Assembly: GCA_964019165.1 (NCBI GenBank)
Contig: OZ025283.1
Coordinates: 9,754,501-9,818,500 of the forward strand
Origin: Mastigias papua
Lineage: Eukaryota > Cnidaria > Scyphozoa > Rhizostomeae > Mastigiidae
DNA: 64,000 nucleotides
Reading direction: 5' to 3'
Under the pieces are notes generated by a model. The model made no database searches. It was not told the DNA's origin and saw nothing but the letters and a program-made list of their open reading frames with translations. Below, one piece after another: positions 34,301 through 45,577 of the stretch; the first letter of the stretch is position 1; each line of letters starts with the position of its first letter. The translations under genes and the position numbers were made by a program.

Positions 34301-34390
34301 CAGCCAATCGTCGTAACTCTTCTGAGATTCAACAGTTGACTAGTGAATGAAATACACGCAGCCAATCATCGAGGCGTACCTCTATAAGTG
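34301..34390 (+). promoter_or_regulatory. Candidate promoter of the MFS transporter gene
   Basis: Two copies of CAGCCAATC (34301-34309 and 34359-34367, each followed by a TCG) look like CCAAT boxes bound by NF-Y. A TATAAG lies at 34383-34388. This is about 400 bp upstream of the transporter ATG. The transcription start is not visible, so this is inference. Confidence 0.3.
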
Positions 34391-34633
34391 ATCATATGAT
34401 GGGATTAAGGTCTATGTAGCTTTGGGATCTGGGGATGAGTCAAACTAGTTTGGAACCGGTCTGACAAGTCTAAGGTAGACTAGGTCTAACAGCTATCCTT
34501 CCAAGATCATATTTCGGACGTCAGAACGCCGGGGAGCACAGAATACTGAGAATTTTCTCCAGCTGAGTTGAAGCTTTTACAAGGCCACCTAACTTTAGAA
34601 CCATTCTCGTCTCTAGGAAGAAGGAAAAAGCCG

Positions 34634-34744
34634 ATGGACGACGCCTGTTTGATGCTAGAAGCTCTTCAACGGAACATCGATGAAGGCATCTTAAAGCCAG
34701 AGGCCATCGCCAAACTTGTCTGCCTTTGGAAAGGGAATAGTTGA
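34634..34744 (+). other. Upstream ORF (36 codons) before the MFS transporter
   Basis: ATG 34634 to TGA 34742-34744 gives a charged peptide (starts MDDACLMLEAL, ends LWKGNS), finishing 42 bases before the transporter ATG. A second, five-codon ORF (34766-34783) lies in the gap. If the region is transcribed as leader, both could lower translation of the transporter. Whether they are translated is unknown. Confidence 0.35.
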
Positions 34745-34786
34745 CAGAAGAAACTTCGAGAATACATGGGAAGAAATCTATGAGAA

Positions 34787-37700
34787 ATGGATAGCATGTA
34801 CTCATGGCTGATATGTGCTATGTGCTTCATAGCCCAAGCATCTACGTGTGGCTTCTACAATTCCTACGGAGCGTTGTTGATTGCTATCATCGAGGAATAC
34901 AACATCTCAGAGACTTTAGCAGGTAAGATATAACGGCCGTCGCTAGTTTGAAGGTCATAAATTATTCAGTACTGATGCGGGCTGTGGCCTTGTTAGACCA
35001 AATCATGTGATGTACCTCAACTGGCTTTCACTATTCAATTTTTTTCGAGGCGCTTTGTTATATCGTTTCCGTCTTGTGATCACTGGATAGCATATTTTCC
35101 TATCAACGGGAATATCCTTCTTTGCTCTAAGCAATTTAAAGTACTGTTAGACACAGATCAACACTGATGAGGAGAAAACCGGACCTGTTAAGTGATTTCC
35201 TTTAGAATGAGGCAAACCCAAGCATCACTAACAGGAAACTAAAGTGAAATGATGCAATATGGTTATTTTCTTCTTTCTTTATATTAGAACATTTATATCC
35301 ACTACATTTGCTCTGGTGTTAAACATTAGGACATGCACAAGTTCTTAAGAAAATTACCAGAAAATATCGCTTAGGAGAAGTTTAACTTTTGAGAAGCTCA
35401 TAAACAACAGGCTGAGAAACTCAGGGAATCCCCTATATGCTAATTTTACGAATAAAATGGAGGCTATAGCACTGTTAAAGATAGATCGAAATAAGTGGGG
35501 AAATCTTGTATCCCTCCCAATGAAGCTTTTATCTGTATAACATATGCATAACCTTTTCGATATGCTAAGCCTCACTTGCCATTTCCATTTTGTCATTGCA
35601 CTTTACTCGAGGAGGATTCCGCAGTGGGCTTTCTAATAAGATATGCAGAATTCCTAAGTCACAAAACTGTATTGAGTGGTTACTAGGCTGTTTATAAACA
35701 TGCTAAAGTGCCGTGGTTCGCATACTGGTCAATAACAAGATCGGCATTGGCAAAGGAATAATTGTTTTTTAACATTGGAATAAAAAATGCACCCATACGT
35801 AAATGTGGGGGGGGGGCTGCGAACTCTTGCCCGAATAGAATGTATGTCTACCCGACTGGGGAGTTGCAATCCCCAGCCCCCTGCCTTCTACGTCCAGTCC
35901 TGTTACATGCTGTACTTCTCTATATTTATTATAGGCAAACCTGTGATTATTTATTATATGCAAACTTGTGATTGGTCGTTAGGATTTACTTGTAAGCATA
36001 CGTTTTAAATCAATAGTTCAGATCCTCCTCCTTAGTGTGTTTTATTTTTTCAATGAGATTTTGTGTTCTAAGTTATGCAATAGTGTCCTTTTCAATTTAC
36101 TTTATAACCAGGTTCACTTACTTTGTACCTTGGTTCAATGCCCAATCTTTTCCCAAAATGTCCTGTCTTTTCCTAAATGTCCAATTCTAGACTCCTCGTC
36201 TCAAGTCCAATCCCCATTTGATTGCATCAACTTGTTTGTCGGCAGACTTTTAAGTTCAGCCATTCAGATCATTTCGGTAACGAACTTATTTCCTGGTTGT
36301 CGGAATTCCTGGATATCGGTTACATTCAGTGATGAAATGGAGGAGGACCCGGAAGCTGACCCCCCTGTTCCATAATTTTAATCCAAAAGTTTGGGTACGG
36401 ACATCTCCCCACCTTTATGAACATTTAAGTGCTATTATTGTAAATAAGCAATCATTATTTACAAGTCTGGACGTATCTACTTCATTAAAGTGATATGTTT
36501 TTATAAGAAACAAGTTATAAGAAACCTAGCACTAGACAGCCTGAAATTTAAGAAACTTTTGGAATTACAAGGAAAGAGTTAAGAAGCTTTAGAACTTTCT
36601 GGGCCATCTTTCACAGTTTTGGACTCCTATTTTCCTCCATGAATTGACCAAGTTTCCACTACGGTATGTTTATGCGCTAAGCCTTGCTGCAAAAGACAAT
36701 GTTTTAAGGTTCGTTTTCACTTCAATTCCTTGTCATTAGCCATAAGCACGGGTGTGATCAGATTTTGCAAGAAACAGAGCCCTTTACATACTTTTTTGGG
36801 AAGGTTCGTTGCATATATTTTATACAAGAACCATTCGTGTTAGAAGCATGAGATTCAGCTTCCTACAAGTCTTTGATATATTGAGAAGGCAGTTGTTGGT
36901 TCTGGATGACCAGGAGACAAAGCGCTGATAGGAGACAAAAGGAACGAAATTGTAACATGTTCTAAAGCAAGCAAATTAGATTCTGTAACGTGAATTAATG
37001 CATAAGTCAACATCTAGACTGGGATTTTATGGTTTATGTGTAAGAGACATGTGCTCAGTTTGGATCCTAAACAGTCTAAATGGAATTCACCTGGTTACAT
37101 AATAGTGTATAGTATGCGAGTTGTGATCTTAGAATTAATGAGCCTAAGAATTGCTGAGATTTGAAAAACACTAATAATAATAGCCTTAATCTTGATCAAA
37201 GATTGATGTTTTACTAATCTGAGTTTTGTTTTTCGCTTAAAATCCATCTCAAAACAACCTATGACCACAACCACATTGTGCTGGTGTCAGTGGCTGCATT
37301 GTGTGTTATATATATATAGCACAGACAAACGCCGTAAAAATGCGCTAATTTCATTCACAATGGCCAAGCCAAGATATCATTCTCCCAAAGAACAGCCTGG
37401 TGAAAACAAGAAATGTGTGTTTGGTAGTTCCTTTGAAGCTGAACATTGCTTTAGTAACAGCACAATTATCTAAAGACCTTGATAGATACTCTCGAATTAT
37501 CAATCTGCAGTACTCGACTTCTTACAAGCGAAGCTCCAAGAGCTTGATGGATTCCAGGGCCCTTGAACTAACAGGTTTATCACCAAACAAGTTTCAGGTA
37601 TGCGTGCTAGATAAATTTAAGGTGCCAGCCTTCAAAATAGAGAAAAGGAGCGAAGTATATAGCCAACATATGGCTTTATTGCTCTGTAGAGTTGGAACTT

Positions 37701-40700
37701 TGGGAGCTCTGTTTGCAGGGAATTGTTCGGCCTCAAACCTATTTTCCAACGTCAAAATGCTTTCAAGAATTTGCGCGCGCAAATATCAACAACTTTGAAG
37801 CTTTCTTTTAGCTATGAACGATTTAAATTCCTACTAAAAGCTGATTTGGATACCAACCTCGAATAAAAATTATATGAAAGGCTAGTTATTTTCAATATAG
37901 AGAATTTAAGCTAACTCGTGACGGTACTTATACAATGGAGGAGATCGTTAATTTAGTTTTACATTTAATTCGTACACTGTGAAAAGCCTTTTACAAGGGT
38001 CAATGTTTTTAATGTTCATGCAAACATCTTTCATTCAAGCGGTTGGAATTGGATATTCAATATAACCACCTGTTTAGCAAAGACGGGGCTGGATGGCGTT
38101 AGGAGTTTCTCTCCGTTATTACAGAGTCTTTAAGCCGTAATAGTGTGTTCTTATTTATTGTCGGACTGATCTATGTGGAAATCGACCAACCAAATGTCCT
38201 CGCTAGGGCTTTTGGGCCTCCGTATAAAAGACACGATAATTTTTAACTTGTTTCCCTATATTTTGTTTGTTATTCAGTGTCGCAATTGTATTGTACTACG
38301 GTTGTTTGAAATTTAGCATGTTTTCAAAAGGATTGTAGATCGTTTGGAAGGTGAATGGCTCTTAGCGCATCTTTGTTCGTGCAATAGAAACCGAAGAACC
38401 ATGTACAAATACAAGCCCACTGTAGGCATCTTTTGAAACTGCCAGTGTAGTGATCTTCTTACAATTGTCTTCTGCTGTGCGATATTGTTACGCTATGGTT
38501 TGTCGCTGTGCTTTGTTGCCGTCGCTATCAACCGGGTCAATTAGGTTTTTTGATGCACTTACTTGGCAATCATCTGTCTGTAGCAAATGTATTGAAGCAG
38601 TTTCTCATGCCAGGCATTAAGCTACGTAATTGCTCGTAAACGGCAAATTATGTTGTTTGTACGTAGGCTCAAATTCTCTGAAATTTAACAATAATTTAAG
38701 AATAATGCCAGGAATAATGTCAGTTACACACTTTTTTATCGTAAGAATATGGTCATTACGAGAATTAATGTTCCAGATCGCTAAAATTTTGTAAATAGTT
38801 TAAGAATATTCTTAAGCTCAAAATCAGAACACTTAAAAGAATATTGAAGCTCAGTGTAAAATCAGATATTCTAATAGAAAAATGTGTATATACGGAAACC
38901 AGGGGCGAGCGGGCAAGGGATGCTGGTATGCGATTTGCATCCTGAGCCCACCCTACCTGTTTTCTTTGCAAGCCCCCTATTATCCTCAGCAACTTGGCTG
39001 ATCCTTGTTCTACTGCTTGATAGTTGAGGAAAATAAATGATCCCCACCCAATACTAGCCCCTTTCATAAAATGGCATCCCTAGGGAAAAACCGCCAGTCC
39101 GCCCTGATCGGAAACATTCTAGTTGTTATTTCCCTGCCACCTAACGGCACAATCTCCTGGCAATACCTGGCATTAGTAGCTGTGTATTATATCAACATTT
39201 GTAATTTATTGTTGTTATTGATTTGTTAAAGGATGTTTTTGGACGAGCTGGCTGAACTAATTATGACAAAAGCTCCTAAATTTGGTTATAAATATACGTA
39301 AGATAATAATGGTGTCATAGGCACATTGTCTATAATGCAAATAACAGCAAATGTAACCGGATGTAGATTTATACGAACATGTCTTCGAACGAGATGCCCA
39401 AGCGCACAGTTTCCCACTCTTTTCAAACCGAAAAACACGATGTTGTTCGATAAGACACGGCACGCTATTTTACCAGACTAGCACGCGTTTTTGTCGACGA
39501 GGCACGTCTGTGCCTGTAAGCACGCTGAACTGATCGTTGTTTGCTCTCTTTCTGATGAGATCATCATTTGGCTCGTTTTAAGTTATCAGTTAGCGAATGT
39601 CGTCTGTATTTGAATCTGAGTACGTAAACTATCTTCAGATTTTAAGGATATGCACTTATATTTCTTGTTTTATTGTCTTTACTTTTTTTTTTACCTTATC
39701 CCTCTCAAACGCAACATAACGTTTTTATCTCTTCTGTGCTCTAGTGTTGTGATAAACTACTCTTGTGATCATATAATCTATTTTCTATTTTAGCTCTAAT
39801 TGCATCGGTATCCTACAGTCTCTGCCTTCTTTACGGTGGCCTAACAAGTCCACTTAGCAATCGTTTCGGGTGCAGGCAAGTTGCTGTAGCTGGTGCGATC
39901 GTGTACGGAGGAGGACTTCTCCTTGCTTCGTTCTCTGAAGGGGTCGTGATGCTATTTGCAATGTTCGGCGTTTTATTTCCACTGGGTGCAAGTGCCGTCT
40001 ACTTTGCATCATTGATGGTTCTGCCGCAGCATTTTGAGGGGTACTATTCACTAGCAGTTGGCATAGCAACCAGTGGCGTCGGCGCAGGTGGATTCGCCTT
40101 TTCTGCGCTCATTGAGTTCTCGTTGAAAGCGTACGGACTCAAGAGCACGTTTAGGATACTAGCAGGGACAGCTATCTTACTTTTTGTGGGTGGAATGATA
40201 TACGGCAAAACACCCAAGAGGTTCTCAAATGTTGGCAGTAACAGAGCCAGGCCTAAGTTATTTGATGCCAAGATATGGAAAAACCGAGCGTTTCTGATCT
40301 GGACAATAACTGTCTGCCTGTTATTTATGGTCCTGTATATACCTTTTGTACATTTGGTAAGTAAAATCCCGGTATATTCTCTATCCCATCTGGCAAGATC
40401 CCCAATCTCCTTTTCCTGTGTCGCGGTAGAGCCTAGGCTAAAGTTGTACTCAGTCTCCTTACAGGTGCAATAGCTCCATGAGTAACTCGCCTCGTAGTCT
40501 TTTAGAAACTGTTGCCATGCCGCGCCGAAATATCCATATCTTATTGGTGCATAAACATTCCTCGTATCTTTTAATAAACTACGCCCTATTTTTATGCTGA
40601 ACCAAGTTCTTGTTCGATATATGGAATGTATTTATCTTAATCTTCACTATTCTTCAACTGTAATGTTATATATCCCTACTTAGAGTTTGTTTTGCGTGCA

Positions 40701-43263
40701 AAATAATGTGCACATCCATGTGTCACTAGCTTTCCTATGATATACGCAGCAGAGTTGGCACGACACAATTAAAATGGCAGTTTGCTTGTTGTAATTTTTG
40801 AATTTGTTGCTCTACACCTTGGAATACTCGAGGCAACACCCGAAATATTTTCAAATATTTTTCCCTGCGAATTTATTGCCAGATATTAATTTTATCCTCA
40901 TTTTCTCTTTAGGTAAAACGTGGAACGGATCTTGGGATTTCTTTCTCGAAAGCATCCTTGCTTCTTGGGTACATTTCAGTTGCTAGCTGCGTGGGGAAAG
41001 TGTTCTTTGGAAAGCTGTCTGACTTACAGTGGGTCAACCGTCTCTATCTCATTCAAATAACTGTTCTCATAGGAAGCGTCAACCAGACACTTTGCCCACT
41101 TTTTACTAGTTACGAATCGTTAGTTATTTACTGTATAATATATGGATTTTTTGACGGATGTTTTGGTGCTTTGCTGGCGATTATCGTCGGTGACATCGTC
41201 GGACGCGAGAATCTACATAGTGCAATTGGAGCCATGTACATGCTATCGTCCCTGTTTTTAATGGTTGGACCACCATTAGCAGGTAATGTGTTTACTTTCA
41301 TACTGAAGTTTTGCTATTTTCATAGCTCACTGTGTCTTTCAAAATATTGACCTTTTGTAAGAGACACTTAATAGGACCAGATTCCAGAAGAATTTTTTCA
41401 ACATGTTTGTAAATCTCACTTGCATGTCTAGAAGATGCGGCTGCGGGAATGCGCTTTATTGTTCAAGGATGTAAGAGAATACGGCAACAACTTTTGCTGG
41501 TTAGAGAACTTTTGTTGATTTTGAAGAATAGTTTGTTATTGTGCTGTGGGTACCACGTCATTAGAGGCTTGAACTGATACGTTGTTGACTTACCATGATA
41601 ACGTATTAGAATCAGGTCTAAATAACGCGCTCTGTTGTGTGTTTAAAAAATTGCTAAATTTTCTTGAATAAAGCAAGAATTATTGAAACTCCAGGGGTTT
41701 ATAGCTATTTCTGAGGCCAGTTTAGTTTCTCAATAGACTACATCATTGGGTAGAACGAGATTGAACCTTCAAGACATCTTCGTTTTGTAGTTCGTGTTAA
41801 CGAAATTTCGCGTGAGCCATTACAGCGAGTTATCTTGAGGTTTTTTCCAGCTGTTTGGTTTCTATGGTCGCTCAATCTATCCTACTTGACCGACTCTTCC
41901 ACACGCTGTTCTGCGACCCATTCAATGAGACTCTGGATAGGCTTTAAGTATGACCTCGTTTCATCTTTTGTATGGTGTTTGTTAAGCTGTCTTACAATGG
42001 GCACATGATCCCATACATCACTACAAATTGCTTAAAATAGCTTGGGTTTAAAGCAAGTGCCAGCCTTCTAACAGAATTATGTTCAATTTCTTGTCTCGTA
42101 AGCTTCCTAGTCCATGATGTATTTTGAACATTTACGCGTTTTTTTTTATAAAGAACCGGTTTATGATAAATACATGTATAGAGGCCAAAAATCTAAAGAA
42201 ATTTTACTAATAAAGACAAATCCCTAAGGATGTTTTAATTACTTTAGTATCTTTATAACTGCAAGCGATTGACAGTCAGGAAACAGTTCCATCCATTGTG
42301 ACCAGTTTCTCATGAATTGTACTTAATCCATGTAGCAGTGTCTCACGGTTTGCGTTGAAGCTTATTTTGTCTATATGTACTACTAAATGTGCAATCGAAA
42401 TTAAGGAACTATCAAGGAGCTTTTAGTGCTACAATGTGGTTAAAGGAGATACAAAAAAGGGAACTGTAAGGGCTAGGCCTTGATATAGATTCCGTATGAA
42501 AACTGAAACAACAGTTTGATCCTAACCCTGTTGCATCCCTGTTTTCTGAGAAGAATCCTAACTAAGTATTTACAGTGCATCCATTATAGAACTGAAGCCA
42601 AGGGCAAAACATTGAAAGATAACACATTGAAAGATGCGAGTACCCTATCCCGTTGGACGTGTCAGTAGATGTCTCCAATGTCTGTGAGCAGGAGCTTTTT
42701 CTCGTGTTGCTTTTTATTTTATGCAATTCTTTCAAGAGTGTATAGAGATTCTCAGCAAATCGATTCCGTTTATCTATGAAACTAATCATTGCCTTCCTTC
42801 TTTCCTAGGTGTCCTCTACTCTGTTTCATCATCTTACGACTCATCATTCTTTACAATCGGAGCTGTTATGGCAATCTCATGCTGCTTAATGTTCCTGATT
42901 CCCCTGTTTCTCCCAAAACGCCCTGTTGTAAAAGTCATAGCGGACGATGAGATGAGCGATTCTTCAGCAAAGCTTCCTGATAAAAAGAACTCGTGGGTTA
43001 CATATGACTCCGGAATAGACCTCACCATTAAAGATACGTCAAGTTTTGAGTGTACCATAGATGGCGAAGGGGAATTAGCGAGCTCAAAATCTTCCAGTAT
43101 AGAGGCGGTTAATGAGAGAAGGTTTTTCAGTTTCCTTGACCGATATATTCGAACTCGACGAAGGACTCTAGTACCAGGAAACCTTGTCAATACCTATGCA
43201 GTTAGTACTTTAGAGCTGAACGCCGAACAACTTCAAGTCGTTGACAGGGTTACGATCGTGTAA
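34787..43263 (+). CDS. MFS transporter, monocarboxylate transporter-like (SLC16 type), four exons
   Basis: Exons 34787-34922, 39794-40356, 40913-41282 and 42809-43263 join in phases 1, 0 and 1 to 507 codons. All introns are GT-AG. In-frame TGA just upstream (34781-34783) sets the start. Twelve hydrophobic segments can be counted: one in exon 1, six in exon 2, four in exon 3 and the last in exon 4, followed by a hydrophilic tail of about 110 residues rich in Ser and acidic residues. SLC16-like signatures are the 'FGCRQV' loop, 'YYSLAVGIATSGVGAGGFAF' in TM5 and 'VNRLYLIQI...LCPLF' after TM8. Members move lactate, pyruvate or other small acids or neutral solutes across the plasma membrane with or without H+. 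The usual [D/E]G-G-WGW motif of TM1 is absent (here SMYSWLICAM), so the substrate is uncertain. Expected size for the family is 430-520 aa. Confidence 0.88.
35795..35905 (+). repeat. Dispersed repeat (CCCGA...ACTGGGGA family), copy 2
   Basis: 'GGGGCTGCGAACTCTTGCCCGAATAG...CCCGACTGGGGAGTTGCAATCCCCAGCCCCCTGCCTTCTACGTC' parallels 3820-3915 and, inverted, 49740-49985. Confidence 0.45.
38670..38895 (-). repeat. AT-rich dispersed repeat, inverted copies
   Basis: 'GGCTCAAATTCTCTGAAATTTAACAATAATTTAAGAATAATGC...CACACTTTTTTATCGTAAGAATAT' and 'TTTAAGAATATTCTTAAGCTCAAAATC' are reverse complements of the 5145-5485 family. Two partial copies are adjacent. Confidence 0.5.
42130..42480 (-). repeat. Dispersed repeat (GTTCCTTA family), inverted copy 3
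   Basis: 'TATAAAGAACCGGTT...AGAGGCCAAAAATCTAAAGAAATTTTACTAATAAAGACAAATCCCTAAGGA' and 'TACTAAATGTGCAATCGAAATTAAGGAACTATCAAGGAGCTTTTAGTGCTAC' are the family in reverse orientation. It lies in intron 3 of the MFS gene. Confidence 0.6.
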
Positions 43264-43544
43264 GGAGATAGCATGGTTAGCAGATGAAAATATGGAAAGA
43301 CGATAGGGCTTGAATTAGATAATTTTAGTGAATCTTAACTACACACCTTCAAAGCCAACATATAATAGCTTAGAGCTGTAAGTAGAAGACCTGTTCATGA
43401 GAATGCACATGGATGAAAAGAAAAATGCCGACAAGCCCGTTGTGCTGTCTTTACGTTGTTGAGAAGGGATGCTAGTAACTTATGGTATGAGAAATGTGAG
43501 ACCATTTCTACGAACTGCATGAAACCCAGGTAAACTTATTTATT

Positions 43545-43930
43545 AGGAACCGCTCTATAGGGAATCTAGATTTGGAAGGCCAAAAAATCTAGGAAACGTT
43601 TACTACTTGAGGCAAAATCCCTAAGGAACTTTTCAATTTCGAACTAATGTAAACAGTCGAAGGTCTCATAAACCAAATTTGCATACATTGCACGTAATCC
43701 TGTTAGCAAATGGTCTATAGGCGAGTTTCTGTTGAGACTTGCAGTGCACATTGCGCCCTGTCTTAACACTGAACACTAAATGCAATGGCTATGGTACTAA
43801 ATATGCAGTTAGATTTAATCAACGATTAAGTAACTGTTAGTACTAGAATGTGGTCAAACGAGGTCCAAAAGTAAGGAACTCTTAGAATTAGCCCTTGTGC
43901 TAGGTTTTTTTATAAAAGAAGAACATGTAG
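43545..43930 (-). repeat. Dispersed repeat (GTTCCTTA family), inverted copy 4
   Basis: 'TAGGAACCGCTCTATAGGG...GGCCAAAAAATCTAGGAAACGTTTACTACTTGAGGCAAAATCCCTAAGGAACTTTTCAATTTCG' and 'GTACTAGAATGTGGTC...AAGTAAGGAACTCTTAG' match copy 3. It sits 280 bp past the MFS stop codon, so copies 3 and 4 bracket the last exon. Confidence 0.6.
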
Positions 43931-45250
43931 TATGGTGCTTTCCTTTGTACGATAGGATTGCATATTAAGCTTTAAGTATGACACACCCAAGTCATCACTC
44001 ACCCTTCTCTGCAGTAGGATAAATACTAGTGCACATAACCACACTCCATGGTTGAAAGTTGCACAAACAAAGAAAAGTACCGTTCTATTCGTCAGTGGTA
44101 TAGGAAGAGACCTTGAGGAATCTCATTGCGCACAAGTTGAGCCCATTCCTCGAGTCCCAGTAAAGAGAGGACTTGACCAAATAAGATAAGTAACCATTGT
44201 GGTCACAGGAAAGAAGTTTTGTGGTAATTGGTAGATGAACGATAACAACATTTCAAACAAGATTTCAAAACATTTTTCAAAGTAATCAAGAAATAAATAC
44301 AGCTCTTATTATATATGCGGTTTTGATAGATGCAGGCGTTGTAGACATTGGTGCTTTGTGTAGTAAACATTAAAGGGGTTTGAGGTATTGCTTTCATCCC
44401 ATGTGCAGCTCGGCCGTGCCAGCTAGAAGATAGCTCATAGAGCTATTTGTGATCCTCGTACTCATCCCGTTGTTGCAAACAACAGCCTTAATATTCATTT
44501 CGTATTCAATCTTCTTCGAAGGAAGCCTCGTCGTAAATTATTTTCTTCAGTAATGTTGGCATTAAATTGGCAGAAACGACAGGTCACGGCAGATGGTAAT
44601 CAGGCCATGGTACGGATATCTCAAAGTCTTGAAATGGAAAATGAAGGGCCCTTCTCTAAATAAATGGTAATTTTGATAAAGGACAATTCTGACAAGGGTC
44701 TGCAAGCAGCTTTTTTGGTCAGCAGTGTCGGGTATATTTTTCCATAGTATTGGCATTCAGATATTACGTAAAGCCATTGTGCCATCTGTCGGGCCTCGAG
44801 AGTCGTTGGGCAAAAGCTACTCGCCCAACGAAAAAGTAGTGATCTTCTGCTGTAATCCTATACAGCTTAGAATTTTGCTAACTTATCCGTACATGTGATG
44901 AACGTTTAGATCATGTCGCAGTTTAATAACTTAAATTCGTTCTAATATCTAGGCAACTTCTCAGAAACAAAGTTCATATACGCTACACTCGTTTTAATAA
45001 AACACTCACATTTTTCTCACTACCAAAGTTTCTTCATGGGAAATTGAGTGTTGAAAAGTTCTTAGTTAATGGGTTCTCCTAGCAAACAATAATTAATTTC
45101 CTTCCCAGTGATGGTGGCCTCAATTTTCGTTCTTATAGAAGGGTTTTGTATAAAACAAGCTGAACATAGAAGGGTTGTGCTACGGTTTGGCACATGTGTC
45201 GCTAATCTAGCAATCTAGTAGTTTTATTCCAAGTTCTTGTCAAACTGTGT
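43931..45250. other. Intergenic, no feature seen
   Basis: Only motif-free ORFs of about 64 codons. Confidence 0.4.
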
Positions 45251-45253
45251 ACA

Positions 45254-45577
45254 CAGTGATCCCTCATTTATTGTCAGGTTTGTGCTCTAAAACCAACCGG
45301 AAATGACTGAGATTCACAATGTAGCCAGCTTCATTTTTTGCAATTAGTACGTGTGTTTTAAGGATTTCCTTGACCGGGTATAAACATTTTCTCAAGTTTC
45401 TGTTTAGTTTAAACACTAACGAAAGTTCAAACCTTCGTAGATTTTACAGAGTAGGTGTATTGGTGTTAAATGAAACGTTCAAAATTGTAGAACAAAACAT
45501 GCAAAAATTACACTAGAAAAATTCACGAAACAGTGAGGCTGTGAAATGGCAAACCGTGTCATAGCGAGGGACAACTG
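45254..45577. mobile_element. Pogo/Tigger-like MITE
   Basis: The left end CAGTGATCCCTCATTTATTG and the right end (reverse complement CAGTTGTCCCTCGCTATGAC) are imperfect inverted repeats of the CAGT-GTCCCTC type typical of pogo-group Tc1/mariner elements. The 324-bp length with no ORF fits a non-autonomous copy. A TA target duplication is not clear. Confidence 0.55.

Larger units (their letters stand above)
34923..39793. other. Intron 1 of the MFS gene (4.9 kb)
   Basis: It holds a C-rich dispersed repeat copy (35800-35900) and inverted AT-rich repeats (38670-38895). ORFs at 36037-36375 and 37261-37798 have no recognisable motif. Confidence 0.6.

Noticed and set aside
37261..37798. Plus-strand ORFs of 70 and 132 codons in MFS intron 1
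   Set aside because: They overlap in different frames, lack recognisable domains and would need an extra, phase-compatible exon in the transporter that the family does not have.
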